From: an uncultured beta proteobacterium
GTDB lineage: Bacteria; Pseudomonadota; Gammaproteobacteria; Burkholderiales; Burkholderiaceae_C
Assembly (NCBI GenBank): GCA_903830985.1
Contig: CAIKVZ010000052.1
Coordinates: 1 to 64,000 of the forward strand
Direction: 5' to 3'
Length of the DNA: 64,000 nucleotides
Below the pieces are notes generated by a model, which worked only from the letters and a program-made list of their open reading frames with translations, did not search any database and was not told the DNA's origin. The position numbers and the translations under genes are program-made. Below, one piece after another: positions 33,579 to 40,924 of this stretch. How positions within the stretch are numbered: position 1 is the stretch's first letter; the number at the start of each line of letters is the position of its first letter.

Positions 33579-35954
33579 TCAGCGCTGCTTGAGCCGCTCG
33601 CAGGCCAGCAGGATGCGCTCCGGCGTGGCCGGTGCGTCCATCTGCAGGTGCACAGCGTGACCGGCGCTGGCGCTGACGGCGTCGCGCAGCGCGAAGTAGG
33701 CGCTCAGCGCCAGCATCAGCGGCGGCTCGCCCACCGCCTTGCTCCGAAAGGGAGTGGGCTTGACGTTGCGCCCGTCGAACAGGCTGACCTTGAAGTGCTC
33801 GGGCACATCACTGGCCACAGGAATCTTGTAGGTGCTTGGACCGTGCGTGAGCAGCTTGCCACCGCCCAGACCCTGCGCGTCGCGTTTCAGGTTCCAGATG
33901 CACTCTTCCATGGTGAGCCAACCCATGCCCTGCACGTAAGCGCCCTCGATCTGCCCGATGTCGATGGCCGGGTTGATGCTCTGACCCACGTCGTGCACGA
34001 TGTCCACGGCCTTGAGCCACCACTCGCCGGTCTGGGTGTCGATCTCCACCTCGCTCAGGCCCGCGCCGTAGCAAAAGTAATAGAAGGCCTTGCCTTGCAG
34101 GGTGGCAAAGTCGTATTCGATGTCGGGGGTCTTGTAAAAACCGGTGACGCTCAAGCCCACGCGGTCCAGCCAGGCCTGGATGACCAGATCCTTCCAGCTG
34201 CGCGACCCGGTCGGGCCGCTCACCTGCCCCCCGGCCAGCACCACCTCGGACTCGCCACAACCGAGCAGGCGCGCGGCCACGGGGATGAGGCGCTCGCGCA
34301 GCTGCGCGCAGGCGTGGTTGATGGCGGCGCCGTTGATGTCGGCGCCACTGGACGCGGCCGTGGCCGAGGCATTGGGCACCTTCTGCGTGTCGGTGCCGGT
34401 GACGCGCACCAGGGCCACCGGAATTCCCAGACCGTCGGCCGCAACCTGCGCCATCTTGGTGTTCAGTCCCTGGCCCATTTCCGTGCCACCGTGGTTCACG
34501 CTGACCGAGCCGTCCATGTAGATGTGAATCAGCGCGCCGCCCTGGTTCAACATGGTGGCAGTGAATGAGATGCCGAACTTCAGAGGCACCAGTGCGAGAC
34601 CTCGCTTGCGGTGCTTGTTGCCGGCATTGAAGCTGTCCACCGCCGCGCGTCTGGCGCGGTAGCCCGATTCAGCCGCCAGCTGGTCCATCACCTTGTCGGC
34701 GACAAAGTCTTCGATCTGCTGGCCGTACTGCGTGGTCATGCTGTCGGGGTTTCCCGATACGGCCGGATCGCGGTACAGGTTGATGCGCCGCACGTCCAGC
34801 GGGTCCTTGCCCAGCTTGCGTGCGATCTGCTCGATCAGGGTCTCGATGCCGAACATGCCTTGCGGGCCGCCAAAGCCGCGAAACGCCGTGGCGCTTTGCG
34901 TGTTCGTCTTGCAGCGGTGGCTGATGATGTGCAGGTTCGGCAGGTAGTAGCAGTTGTCGATGTGCAGCACGGCGCGGTCGTTCACCGGACCGGAAAAGTC
35001 GGTGCTGTAGCCGCAACGCGAAGCCAGCATCACGTCGATTCCCAGGATGCGCCCCTCGTCGTCAAAACCCGCTTGGTAATCGATGCGGAAGTCGTGGCGC
35101 TTGCCGGTGATCATCATGTCGTCGTCGCGGTTCACGCGCAGTTTCACCGGGCGGCGCAGCAGGTGCGCGGCCAGCGCGGCGCTTTGCGAAAAGATGCTGG
35201 CGTTGCCTTCCTTGCCGCCAAAGGCGCCTCCCATGCGCCGGCAGATCACTTCCACATCGTGCGTCGCCAGATTCAGCGCGGAAGCGGCCTCACGCTGGTT
35301 GCCGTCGGGGTGTTGCGTGGACACGTAGAGCGTGAGCTGGCCGTCTTCGCGCGGCACGGCGTAGCTGATCTGGCCTTCCAGGTAGAACTGTTCCTGCTGT
35401 CCGCAGGTCGTGCTGTCCTGGATACGGTGTGGCGCCCTGTCAATTGCCGCGCGCGGCTCGCCGCGCGTGATGCCCTTGGCCGGCATGATGAAGCTCTGCT
35501 GCGCCAGGGCCTCTTCTATCGTCAGGATCGCCGGCAGCTCGCGCACGGCCACGGTGGCGCGGGCTGCCGCCTCTCGGGCGTACAGCATGCTGCGCGCCAC
35601 CACCACGGCCACGGCCTGCCCGATGAACTGAACTTTTCCTGCGGCCAGGAACGGGTCGTCGTGCACGATCGGGCCGCAGTTGTTTTCGCCGGGGATGTCG
35701 CGGGCCGTGAACACTGCCACCACGCCGTGCTCGCGCAACAGCGCGGCCCGGTCCACGCCCTCACCCAGCAGTTCGCCGTGCGCCACGGGGGACAGCACCA
35801 GCGCGGCGTACAGGGTGCCGCGCAATTCGGGAATGTCGTCGGTGTAGATGGCCTGGCCGGTGACGTGCAACCGTGCCGACTCGTGGGGCAATTCGCGGCC
35901 TTGGGCCGCCTCGGTTGGAACTTGCAGCACCTGCAGGGGGGTCGGGGCATTCAT
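33579..35954 (-). CDS. xdhB: Xanthine dehydrogenase molybdopterin-binding subunit
   Basis: A 791-residue molybdenum hydroxylase large subunit that oxidises hypoxanthine and xanthine to urate. Visible elements: TGQAIYTDDIPELRGTLYA at the N-terminus, EEQFYLEG-like QEQFYLEGQ, MGGAFGGKE, the cofactor-contacting FRGFGGPQG, GGTEMGQGL and the catalytic Glu (about E743) in KAVGEPPLML near the C-terminus. Length is typical for bacterial XdhB. The start overlaps the xdhA stop by 4 nt. A palindrome, AGCAGCGCT-C-AGCGCTGCT (33,571-33,589), spans its 3' end next to the convergent lipoprotein gene. Confidence 0.94.
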   Translation of the reverse strand: MNAPTPLQVLQVPTEAAQGRELPHESARLHVTGQAIYTDDIPELRGTLYAALVLSPVAHGELLGEGVDRAALLREHGVVAVFTARDIPGENNCGPIVHDDPFLAAGKVQFIGQAVAVVVARSMLYAREAAARATVAVRELPAILTIEEALAQQSFIMPAKGITRGEPRAAIDRAPHRIQDSTTCGQQEQFYLEGQISYAVPREDGQLTLYVSTQHPDGNQREAASALNLATHDVEVICRRMGGAFGGKEGNASIFSQSAALAAHLLRRPVKLRVNRDDDMMITGKRHDFRIDYQAGFDDEGRILGIDVMLASRCGYSTDFSGPVNDRAVLHIDNCYYLPNLHIISHRCKTNTQSATAFRGFGGPQGMFGIETLIEQIARKLGKDPLDVRRINLYRDPAVSGNPDSMTTQYGQQIEDFVADKVMDQLAAESGYRARRAAVDSFNAGNKHRKRGLALVPLKFGISFTATMLNQGGALIHIYMDGSVSVNHGGTEMGQGLNTKMAQVAADGLGIPVALVRVTGTDTQKVPNASATAASSGADINGAAINHACAQLRERLIPVAARLLGCGESEVVLAGGQVSGPTGSRSWKDLVIQAWLDRVGLSVTGFYKTPDIEYDFATLQGKAFYYFCYGAGLSEVEIDTQTGEWWLKAVDIVHDVGQSINPAIDIGQIEGAYVQGMGWLTMEECIWNLKRDAQGLGGGKLLTHGPSTYKIPVASDVPEHFKVSLFDGRNVKPTPFRSKAVGEPPLMLALSAYFALRDAVSASAGHAVHLQMDAPATPERILLACERLKQR

Positions 35955-37459
35955 GACAGCGCCTCCTTGACGGCGGTGGGGGATGGGGACGATGCAGGCT
36001 CATCCTGCAGGAATTTCAGCACCAGGTTGCGCGCCACCAGAGCGCGGTAGACCCAGCTGGCACGCAGCCCGTCACGTGCGGTGAAGCTTGCCGCTATGGC
36101 CGCGTCCAGCGCCTGCGCCGTGACGTCGGCCGGCGCCTTGCCTGCCAGCACAGCTTCCAGCTGGGGCGCCCGGCAGGGCGATGGCGCCAAGCCGTTGTAG
36201 GCCAGCTTCACGTCGGCCAGCACGCCCTGGCGCAAGCTGTAGCTCAGCGCACAGCAGGTGGCCGAAATATCCTGGTCAAAACGCTTGCTTACCTTGTGCG
36301 CGTGAAACACCCGTCCCGGCACCGGCTTGGGCAACTCAATGGCTTCAATGAACTCGCTGGCGCGCAGCACGTTCTTTTTCTGCCCGGTGTAGAAGGCGTC
36401 CAGCGGCACGCTGCGCGTGGCCTCGCCGCGGCGCAACACCAGGGTGGCACCCAGCGCCATCAGGCAGGGCATGCTGTCGCCAATAGGCGAGCCGTTGGCA
36501 ATATTGCCGGCCAGCGTGGCCGTGGAGCGGATCGGCGGCGAGCCAAAGCGGCGCAGCACCTCGGCAAAGTCGGGGTAGGCAGCGGCCACCTTCTGCTCGA
36601 CCGCCGTGAGCGACACCTGCGCGCCGATGCGCCAGGCTGTCGGCGTCTCGTCAATCTTCTTCAGCTCGGCCACATTGCCCAGGTAGACAATGTGCTCGGG
36701 CCGGGCGAACTGCTTGTTCACCTGCAGGCCGATCTCGGTGCTGCCGGCCAGCAAGGTGGCCTGGGGGTGCTTGAGCAGGTAGTCGGCGACCTCGGTTACG
36801 GTGGCGGGCGAGACGAACTCGTTGCCCTTGCGCGTGCGCACCACCGGCTGGACCACGATGTCGCCTTCCAGGTTGTAGCTCGGCGTGCTGGCGCGGCGGA
36901 TTTCCTGCAGCAGCGACAGATCCGCGGCGTCGTCCAGGCGCAGCAACGTGGCATCGGCCTGACTGGCCACGAGCGTGGCTTCGACAATCGGCTTGTAACC
37001 GGTGCAGCGGCACAGGTTGCCGCTGAGCGCGTTTGTAATCTCGTTGCGACTGGGTGCGGGCACGGTTTGCAGCAGCCCGGCCAGGCTCATGACGATCCCG
37101 GGCGTGCAAAAACCGCACTGCGAGCCGTGGCAGCTCACCAGTGCTTCCTGCACCGGGTGCAGGCTGCCGTCCGGGCGCTGCAAGCTCTCGACAGTTTTCA
37201 GCGACTTTCCGTCCAGCGTGGGCAGCAACTGTATGCAACTGTTCGTGGGCACATAGTCCACGCCTGTTCCCGCGGCATTGAGTTCGCCCACCAGCACCAC
37301 GCAGGCGCCGCAATCGCCCTCAGCGCAGCCCTCCTTGGTGCCGCTGCGCTGCAGGTGCTCGCGCAGATAGTCCAGCACCGTGGTGGTGCGGCGTTCGCCC
37401 TGCGCTTCGATGATTTTTCCGTCCAGCACAAAGCGAACGGTATTGGTGACTTGGGTCAT
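35951..37459 (-). CDS. xdhA: Xanthine dehydrogenase small subunit (2Fe-2S, FAD)
   Basis: A 502-residue subunit that passes electrons from the Mo site to NAD. The N-terminal plant-type 2Fe-2S domain has C45, C50, C53 and C75 (GCAEGDCGACVVL). The helical 2Fe-2S domain has C115, C118, C150 and C152 (SQCGFCTPG and NLCRCTGYKP). The FAD domain follows (ATLLAGSTEIGLQVNK; TATLAGNIANGSPIGD), then the CO dehydrogenase flavoprotein C-terminal domain. It is the first gene of the xdhAB operon on the minus strand, 84 nt downstream of a hypothetical gene on the same strand. Confidence 0.94.
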   Translation of the reverse strand: MTQVTNTVRFVLDGKIIEAQGERRTTTVLDYLREHLQRSGTKEGCAEGDCGACVVLVGELNAAGTGVDYVPTNSCIQLLPTLDGKSLKTVESLQRPDGSLHPVQEALVSCHGSQCGFCTPGIVMSLAGLLQTVPAPSRNEITNALSGNLCRCTGYKPIVEATLVASQADATLLRLDDAADLSLLQEIRRASTPSYNLEGDIVVQPVVRTRKGNEFVSPATVTEVADYLLKHPQATLLAGSTEIGLQVNKQFARPEHIVYLGNVAELKKIDETPTAWRIGAQVSLTAVEQKVAAAYPDFAEVLRRFGSPPIRSTATLAGNIANGSPIGDSMPCLMALGATLVLRRGEATRSVPLDAFYTGQKKNVLRASEFIEAIELPKPVPGRVFHAHKVSKRFDQDISATCCALSYSLRQGVLADVKLAYNGLAPSPCRAPQLEAVLAGKAPADVTAQALDAAIAASFTARDGLRASWVYRALVARNLVLKFLQDEPASSPSPTAVKEALS

Positions 37460-37543
37460 GGCGCGCTGCCCGCTCGCCCTAGGGCGGTGTTGAAAAAGGC
37501 ATTTTAGGGGCCGGCCCGGCCAAGGCGTCCGAATGGGGCCAAA

Positions 37544-37990
37544 TCAGCTTTTCGAAACCTTCTTCAGCTTGGGGTCCGGATAGACCAGCGGGGACTGCAC
37601 CAGCTTGGCCGGCGCCACAGCCTTGTTGAGCTCGTCCACCACTTCCACCGCATTGCCGCTGGCGCGCCACATCGACTGCAGGTTTTCGATCAGCTTGAGG
37701 TACAGGGGCTTGGGCGGGGGATTCTCGGTTTTTTCCACCGGCACCTTCTTGAGGGTCCAGTCATGATTGGACAGGTCCGTGATCGGCGCAGCGGCTTGGG
37801 GGTCCCCTTTTTTTGCCGGATCGGCAGAGGCAGCTCCCAGCGCCAAGGCGGGTGACACGGCACCTGTCGGGCTGCTGTTGTTGGCCAGCGTGTGGGGGGG
37901 CTCCGGAGCCGGTCGTGAGGCTCCGGTCGAGTACAAATCGGCGCCGGAGGGGCGCCAATTTGATGTTCGATCGACAGAGTTGACTTGCAT
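37544..37990 (-). CDS. Hypothetical protein
   Basis: A protein of about 148 residues that I do not recognise. It is low-complexity and Pro/Ala/Ser-rich in the first half (GASRPAPEPPHTLANNSSP) and has a more helical C-terminal half (KPLYLKLIENLQSMWRASG, VVDELNKAVAPAKLVQSP) ending in basic residues. No signal peptide or membrane helix is seen. The start at 37,990 (MQVNSVDR) is uncertain; in-frame ATGs lie at 38,047 and 38,056. It is upstream of xdhA on the same strand, but a functional link is not evident. The 3' half looks like a real coding sequence. Confidence 0.5.
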   Translation of the reverse strand: MQVNSVDRTSNWRPSGADLYSTGASRPAPEPPHTLANNSSPTGAVSPALALGAASADPAKKGDPQAAAPITDLSNHDWTLKKVPVEKTENPPPKPLYLKLIENLQSMWRASGNAVEVVDELNKAVAPAKLVQSPLVYPDPKLKKVSKS

Positions 37991-38128
37991 GGTGAGCACC
38001 CAATGGGTTGGCAGTTTCGCGCTCCTATAACGCGGTTCCTGATTCATTAACGGCAAATCAACGGCGAAATGTAGGCCTATTTCAATTTATTTTCAATTTA
38101 TCGCGCCAAGGGCCTACTTGACCCCGGG

Positions 38129-38142
38129 TTGATCCAGATTAA
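38129..38142 (+). promoter_or_regulatory. FNR/ANR-type box upstream of the CBS-domain gene
   Basis: TTGATCCAGATTAA matches 9 of 10 fixed positions of TTGAT-N4-ATCAA. It lies 120 nt before the CBS-protein ATG in an AT-richer intergenic region. A class II arrangement would put the transcription start near 38,177, giving a leader of about 85 nt that contains the GCAGGGCGA/TCGCCCTGC hairpin (38,211-38,229). The other divergent gene is the hypothetical protein at 37,544. Confidence 0.5.
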
Positions 38143-38262
38143 TGTCACAGCATTTAGCGCGCACTAGCATGTCCCAAGTGAGCCAGACGCAGCAGCGTTG
38201 TTGCCAGCGGGCAGGGCGATTCGCCCTGCCGCAGACCCTTCATTCAGAGATCGGAGACCAGC

Positions 38263-38685
38263 ATGTTCAGCCAACGCATCAAGGCCGTGATGGAACACAA
38301 GAACATCCTTACCGCCGTGCCACAGACCACTGTGAGTCAGGCCGCCAAGCTGATGGCACAGAAGAAGACCAGCGCCGTGCTGGTGGTCAAGGACGACTTG
38401 TTGGTGGGAATTTTTACCGAACGCGACGCCGTATTTCGCGTCGTCGCGCACGGCCTGGACGTGCACACGACGCAACTGGGCGAGGTCATGACCCCCTCAC
38501 CGCAGACCGTCGATCCGGAAAAGACCTATGGCTACGCCCTGTTGCTGATGCAGCGAAACGGCTTTCGCCATGTACCGGTGGTGGTCAACGGCAAGCCGGT
38601 GGGCCTGATCACTTCGCGCAGTGCGCTCGACCCCGAACTGGAAGAATTCGTCGCGGAGGAGCGCCGGCGCACCCACATCAGCTGA
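38263..38685 (+). CDS. CBS-domain protein
   Basis: A 140-residue cytoplasmic protein made of two CBS motifs, which together form one Bateman module that typically binds adenine nucleotides. First repeat: VSQAAKLMAQKKTSAVLVV...GIFTERD; second: YGYALLLMQRNGFRHVPVV...GLITSRSALD, linked by VMTPSPQTVD. No other domain is attached. CGGAGA lies 8 nt before the ATG. An FNR-like box upstream suggests expression at low oxygen. It is convergent with the GGDEF-EAL regulator and their ends overlap by 8 nt. Its regulatory target is unknown. Confidence 0.9.
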   Translation: MFSQRIKAVMEHKNILTAVPQTTVSQAAKLMAQKKTSAVLVVKDDLLVGIFTERDAVFRVVAHGLDVHTTQLGEVMTPSPQTVDPEKTYGYALLLMQRNGFRHVPVVVNGKPVGLITSRSALDPELEEFVAEERRRTHIS

Positions 38686-40894
38686 GCAGTCCCAACACCA
38701 TCGGCAATTCCGCACTGCTCTTGCCCTGAGTCTGGCTGCGCAGCAACTCCATCAGCATCGGGTGCGACAGCGGCGTGTGGTAGCGAAAACCCTGCATGGT
38801 CAGGCAGCCGGCGCGCTCCAGAAAGCGCTCCTGTGCCAGCGTCTCCACGCCCTCGGCCACCAGATTCAGCCCCAGCCCGCGGGCAATTGAAATGATGGCC
38901 AGCACCACCGGATACTGCGCCTTGTCGTCCTGAATTTCCATGATGAAGGAGCGATCGATCTTGAGAGTGTGAATCGGGAACCGGTGCAGGTAGGACAGCG
39001 AGGAAAACCCGGTGCCGAAGTCGTCGATCGCCACGCTGACCCCGAGCTGGCAAAGCTTGTCGAGCTGTTCGATGGCAACTTGCGGGTTGCGGATGCAGAT
39101 GTTCTCTGTCACTTCAACCTCGATCTGTGACGGCGCAATCGCGTGCCGCACAAGTGCATTCTTGAGCTTCTCGAAAAAGTCGCCGCGGTCCAGGTACTGG
39201 GGCGACAGGTTGAGCGAGAGCCGTACCGGCACGCCACCCATGGCGTTCCACTCCAGCAGGTCGACGCAGATGGCTTCCATCATCCAGTCGCTGATCGGGA
39301 TCATCAGGCCGTTTTCCTCGGCGAAGGGCAGAAATTCGCCGGCACCGAGAAATCCGCGTTGCGGATGATTCCAGCGCATCAAGGCCTCGGCGCCGGTCAC
39401 CTTGCGCGTGCGCACATCGATTTGTGGCTGGTAGTACATCTCCAGCTCACCGCGCTCCAGCGCCAGGTGCAGGCTGTGTTCCAGGGCAATCTTCTGCGAA
39501 GACGCATCCTGCATTGAGGGGTCGAAAAAGGCGTGACCGTTCTTGCCCTGGGCCTTCATGTGGTACATCGCCACATCCGAGTGCCGCAGCAATTCGTCCA
39601 CCGTTTTCCCGTGTTCCGGATAAACCGCGATGCCGATGCTGGCAGAGATATGCACCGACTGGCCAGCGAGTTGGAACGGCTGGCGCAGGCAGTCTATGAA
39701 CTTGTCCGCAATCAGCGCTGCGTCCGGCCGATTGCTCAGTTCGGGCAGGACCACGGTGAACTCGTCGCCACCCAGACGCGACAGGGTGTCGCAGCGGCGC
39801 AGGCAGGATTTAAGTCGTGCCGCCACCTGTTGCAGCATCTCATCGCCCACAGCATGTCCCAACGTATCGTTCACCAGCTTGAACCGATCCAGATCGATGA
39901 ACATCACCGCCAGGTTGGATTCGTTGCGTTTGGCCTGCAACAAGGCCAGACCCAGCCGATCCTTGAACAGCATGCGATTCGGCAGTTCCGTCAGGATGTC
40001 ATGGTAGGCCTGATAAGCAATCAGTTCATCGGCCCGCTTGCGGTCCGTGATGTCGCGCGCCACGCCGTAAATGCCGGCCATCAAAGGCGGCCTGCCGTCG
40101 GCCGTGGCGTGCGGTGCATCCAGCGAAGTCATTGTCAGCTCGTGGCTGAAGGTGCGCACATCGCCACCGGAGCGCAGCGATTTCAGCCGCAGTTCTACGC
40201 TGCGCGACAGCCGCTGTTCGCCGCGCCCTTCCATGAAGACGTAATTGGCGCGCTCCATATCTTCCTCATGCACCAGCAAGGAGTAGTGCCGTCCAATGAG
40301 CGCATCGCGGCTGAACCCCAGCAAATGCCAGGCGCGATCATTCACAAAGGTGAAGCGGCCCTCATGGTCCAGCGTGTAGATGATGTCGGGCGAACTGTCC
40401 ACAAGGTAGCGGTAGACTCTTTCCGAGCTCTCCAGGCGCAGGGCAATGCGCTGATTTTCCGCCTGCAATCGGCGATGCTGGAGCGCGTTGTCCACGGTCC
40501 TGAGCAGTTCCTCGCGCGCGTAGGGCTTGCGCAGGAAGTCGTAGGCGCCGCGCTTGAGCGCGCCGATGGCGGCATCGATACCGCTGGCGCCGCTGGTCAC
40601 GATCACCTTGCCGCTGGCCTGAAGGGAGTTCATGAAGTCCATGACCTCGTGCCCATTGACGTCGGGCATATTCAGGTCCAGGATCACCAGATCGTAAGCC
40701 ACGCGTCCCAGCTGACGGATCGCTTGCGCACCGCTGCCGGCGCTGGTCAGGGCGTAGCCGCGGCCCTTGAGCAATTCGCCCAGACTGTCCAGCATGCGCG
40801 GTTCGTCGTCCACGAGCAGCACCTGCGCCGCAGTTTCCATGGCGTTCGCCAGCGCCCTATCCTGCGCAGTCGCACGAGTAGCCACCGGCGTCAA
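38678..40894 (-). CDS. Response regulator with PAS, GGDEF and EAL domains
   Basis: A 738-residue cytoplasmic signalling protein. Order: receiver domain (residues about 24-140; acidic D29-D30, phospho-acceptor D73 in VILDLNMPDVNG, K123), PAS domain (about 155-285), GGDEF domain (about 300-455; GGDEF at 375-379, I-site R366-RC-D369) and EAL domain (about 470-725; EAL at 503-505, DDFGTGFSSL, EGVET). All catalytic signatures look intact, so both synthesis and hydrolysis of cyclic di-GMP are possible. The start is TTG at 40,894, supported by GAGGA 7 nt upstream; ATG 40,840 is an alternative. It lies 30 nt downstream of the HDOD histidine kinase gene. Confidence 0.92.
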   Translation of the reverse strand: MTPVATRATAQDRALANAMETAAQVLLVDDEPRMLDSLGELLKGRGYALTSAGSGAQAIRQLGRVAYDLVILDLNMPDVNGHEVMDFMNSLQASGKVIVTSGASGIDAAIGALKRGAYDFLRKPYAREELLRTVDNALQHRRLQAENQRIALRLESSERVYRYLVDSSPDIIYTLDHEGRFTFVNDRAWHLLGFSRDALIGRHYSLLVHEEDMERANYVFMEGRGEQRLSRSVELRLKSLRSGGDVRTFSHELTMTSLDAPHATADGRPPLMAGIYGVARDITDRKRADELIAYQAYHDILTELPNRMLFKDRLGLALLQAKRNESNLAVMFIDLDRFKLVNDTLGHAVGDEMLQQVAARLKSCLRRCDTLSRLGGDEFTVVLPELSNRPDAALIADKFIDCLRQPFQLAGQSVHISASIGIAVYPEHGKTVDELLRHSDVAMYHMKAQGKNGHAFFDPSMQDASSQKIALEHSLHLALERGELEMYYQPQIDVRTRKVTGAEALMRWNHPQRGFLGAGEFLPFAEENGLMIPISDWMMEAICVDLLEWNAMGGVPVRLSLNLSPQYLDRGDFFEKLKNALVRHAIAPSQIEVEVTENICIRNPQVAIEQLDKLCQLGVSVAIDDFGTGFSSLSYLHRFPIHTLKIDRSFIMEIQDDKAQYPVVLAIISIARGLGLNLVAEGVETLAQERFLERAGCLTMQGFRYHTPLSHPMLMELLRSQTQGKSSAELPMVLGLLS

Positions 40895-40901
40895 GCAAAA
40901 G

Positions 40902-40906
40902 TCCTC
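40902..40906 (-). promoter_or_regulatory. Ribosome-binding site deciding a TTG start
   Basis: GAGGA on the minus strand lies 7 nt before the TTG at 40,894 and 19 nt after the stop of the kinase gene. No comparable site precedes the in-frame ATG at 40,840, so TTG is favoured as the start of the GGDEF-EAL regulator. Confidence 0.5.
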
Positions 40907-40924
40907 ATCACTTCAACCCACTCG

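Noticed and set aside
33571-33589. Palindrome AGCAGCGCT-C-AGCGCTGCT as a terminator
   Set aside because: No T-run follows on either strand, and half of it is the coding end of xdhB, so it is only mentioned there.
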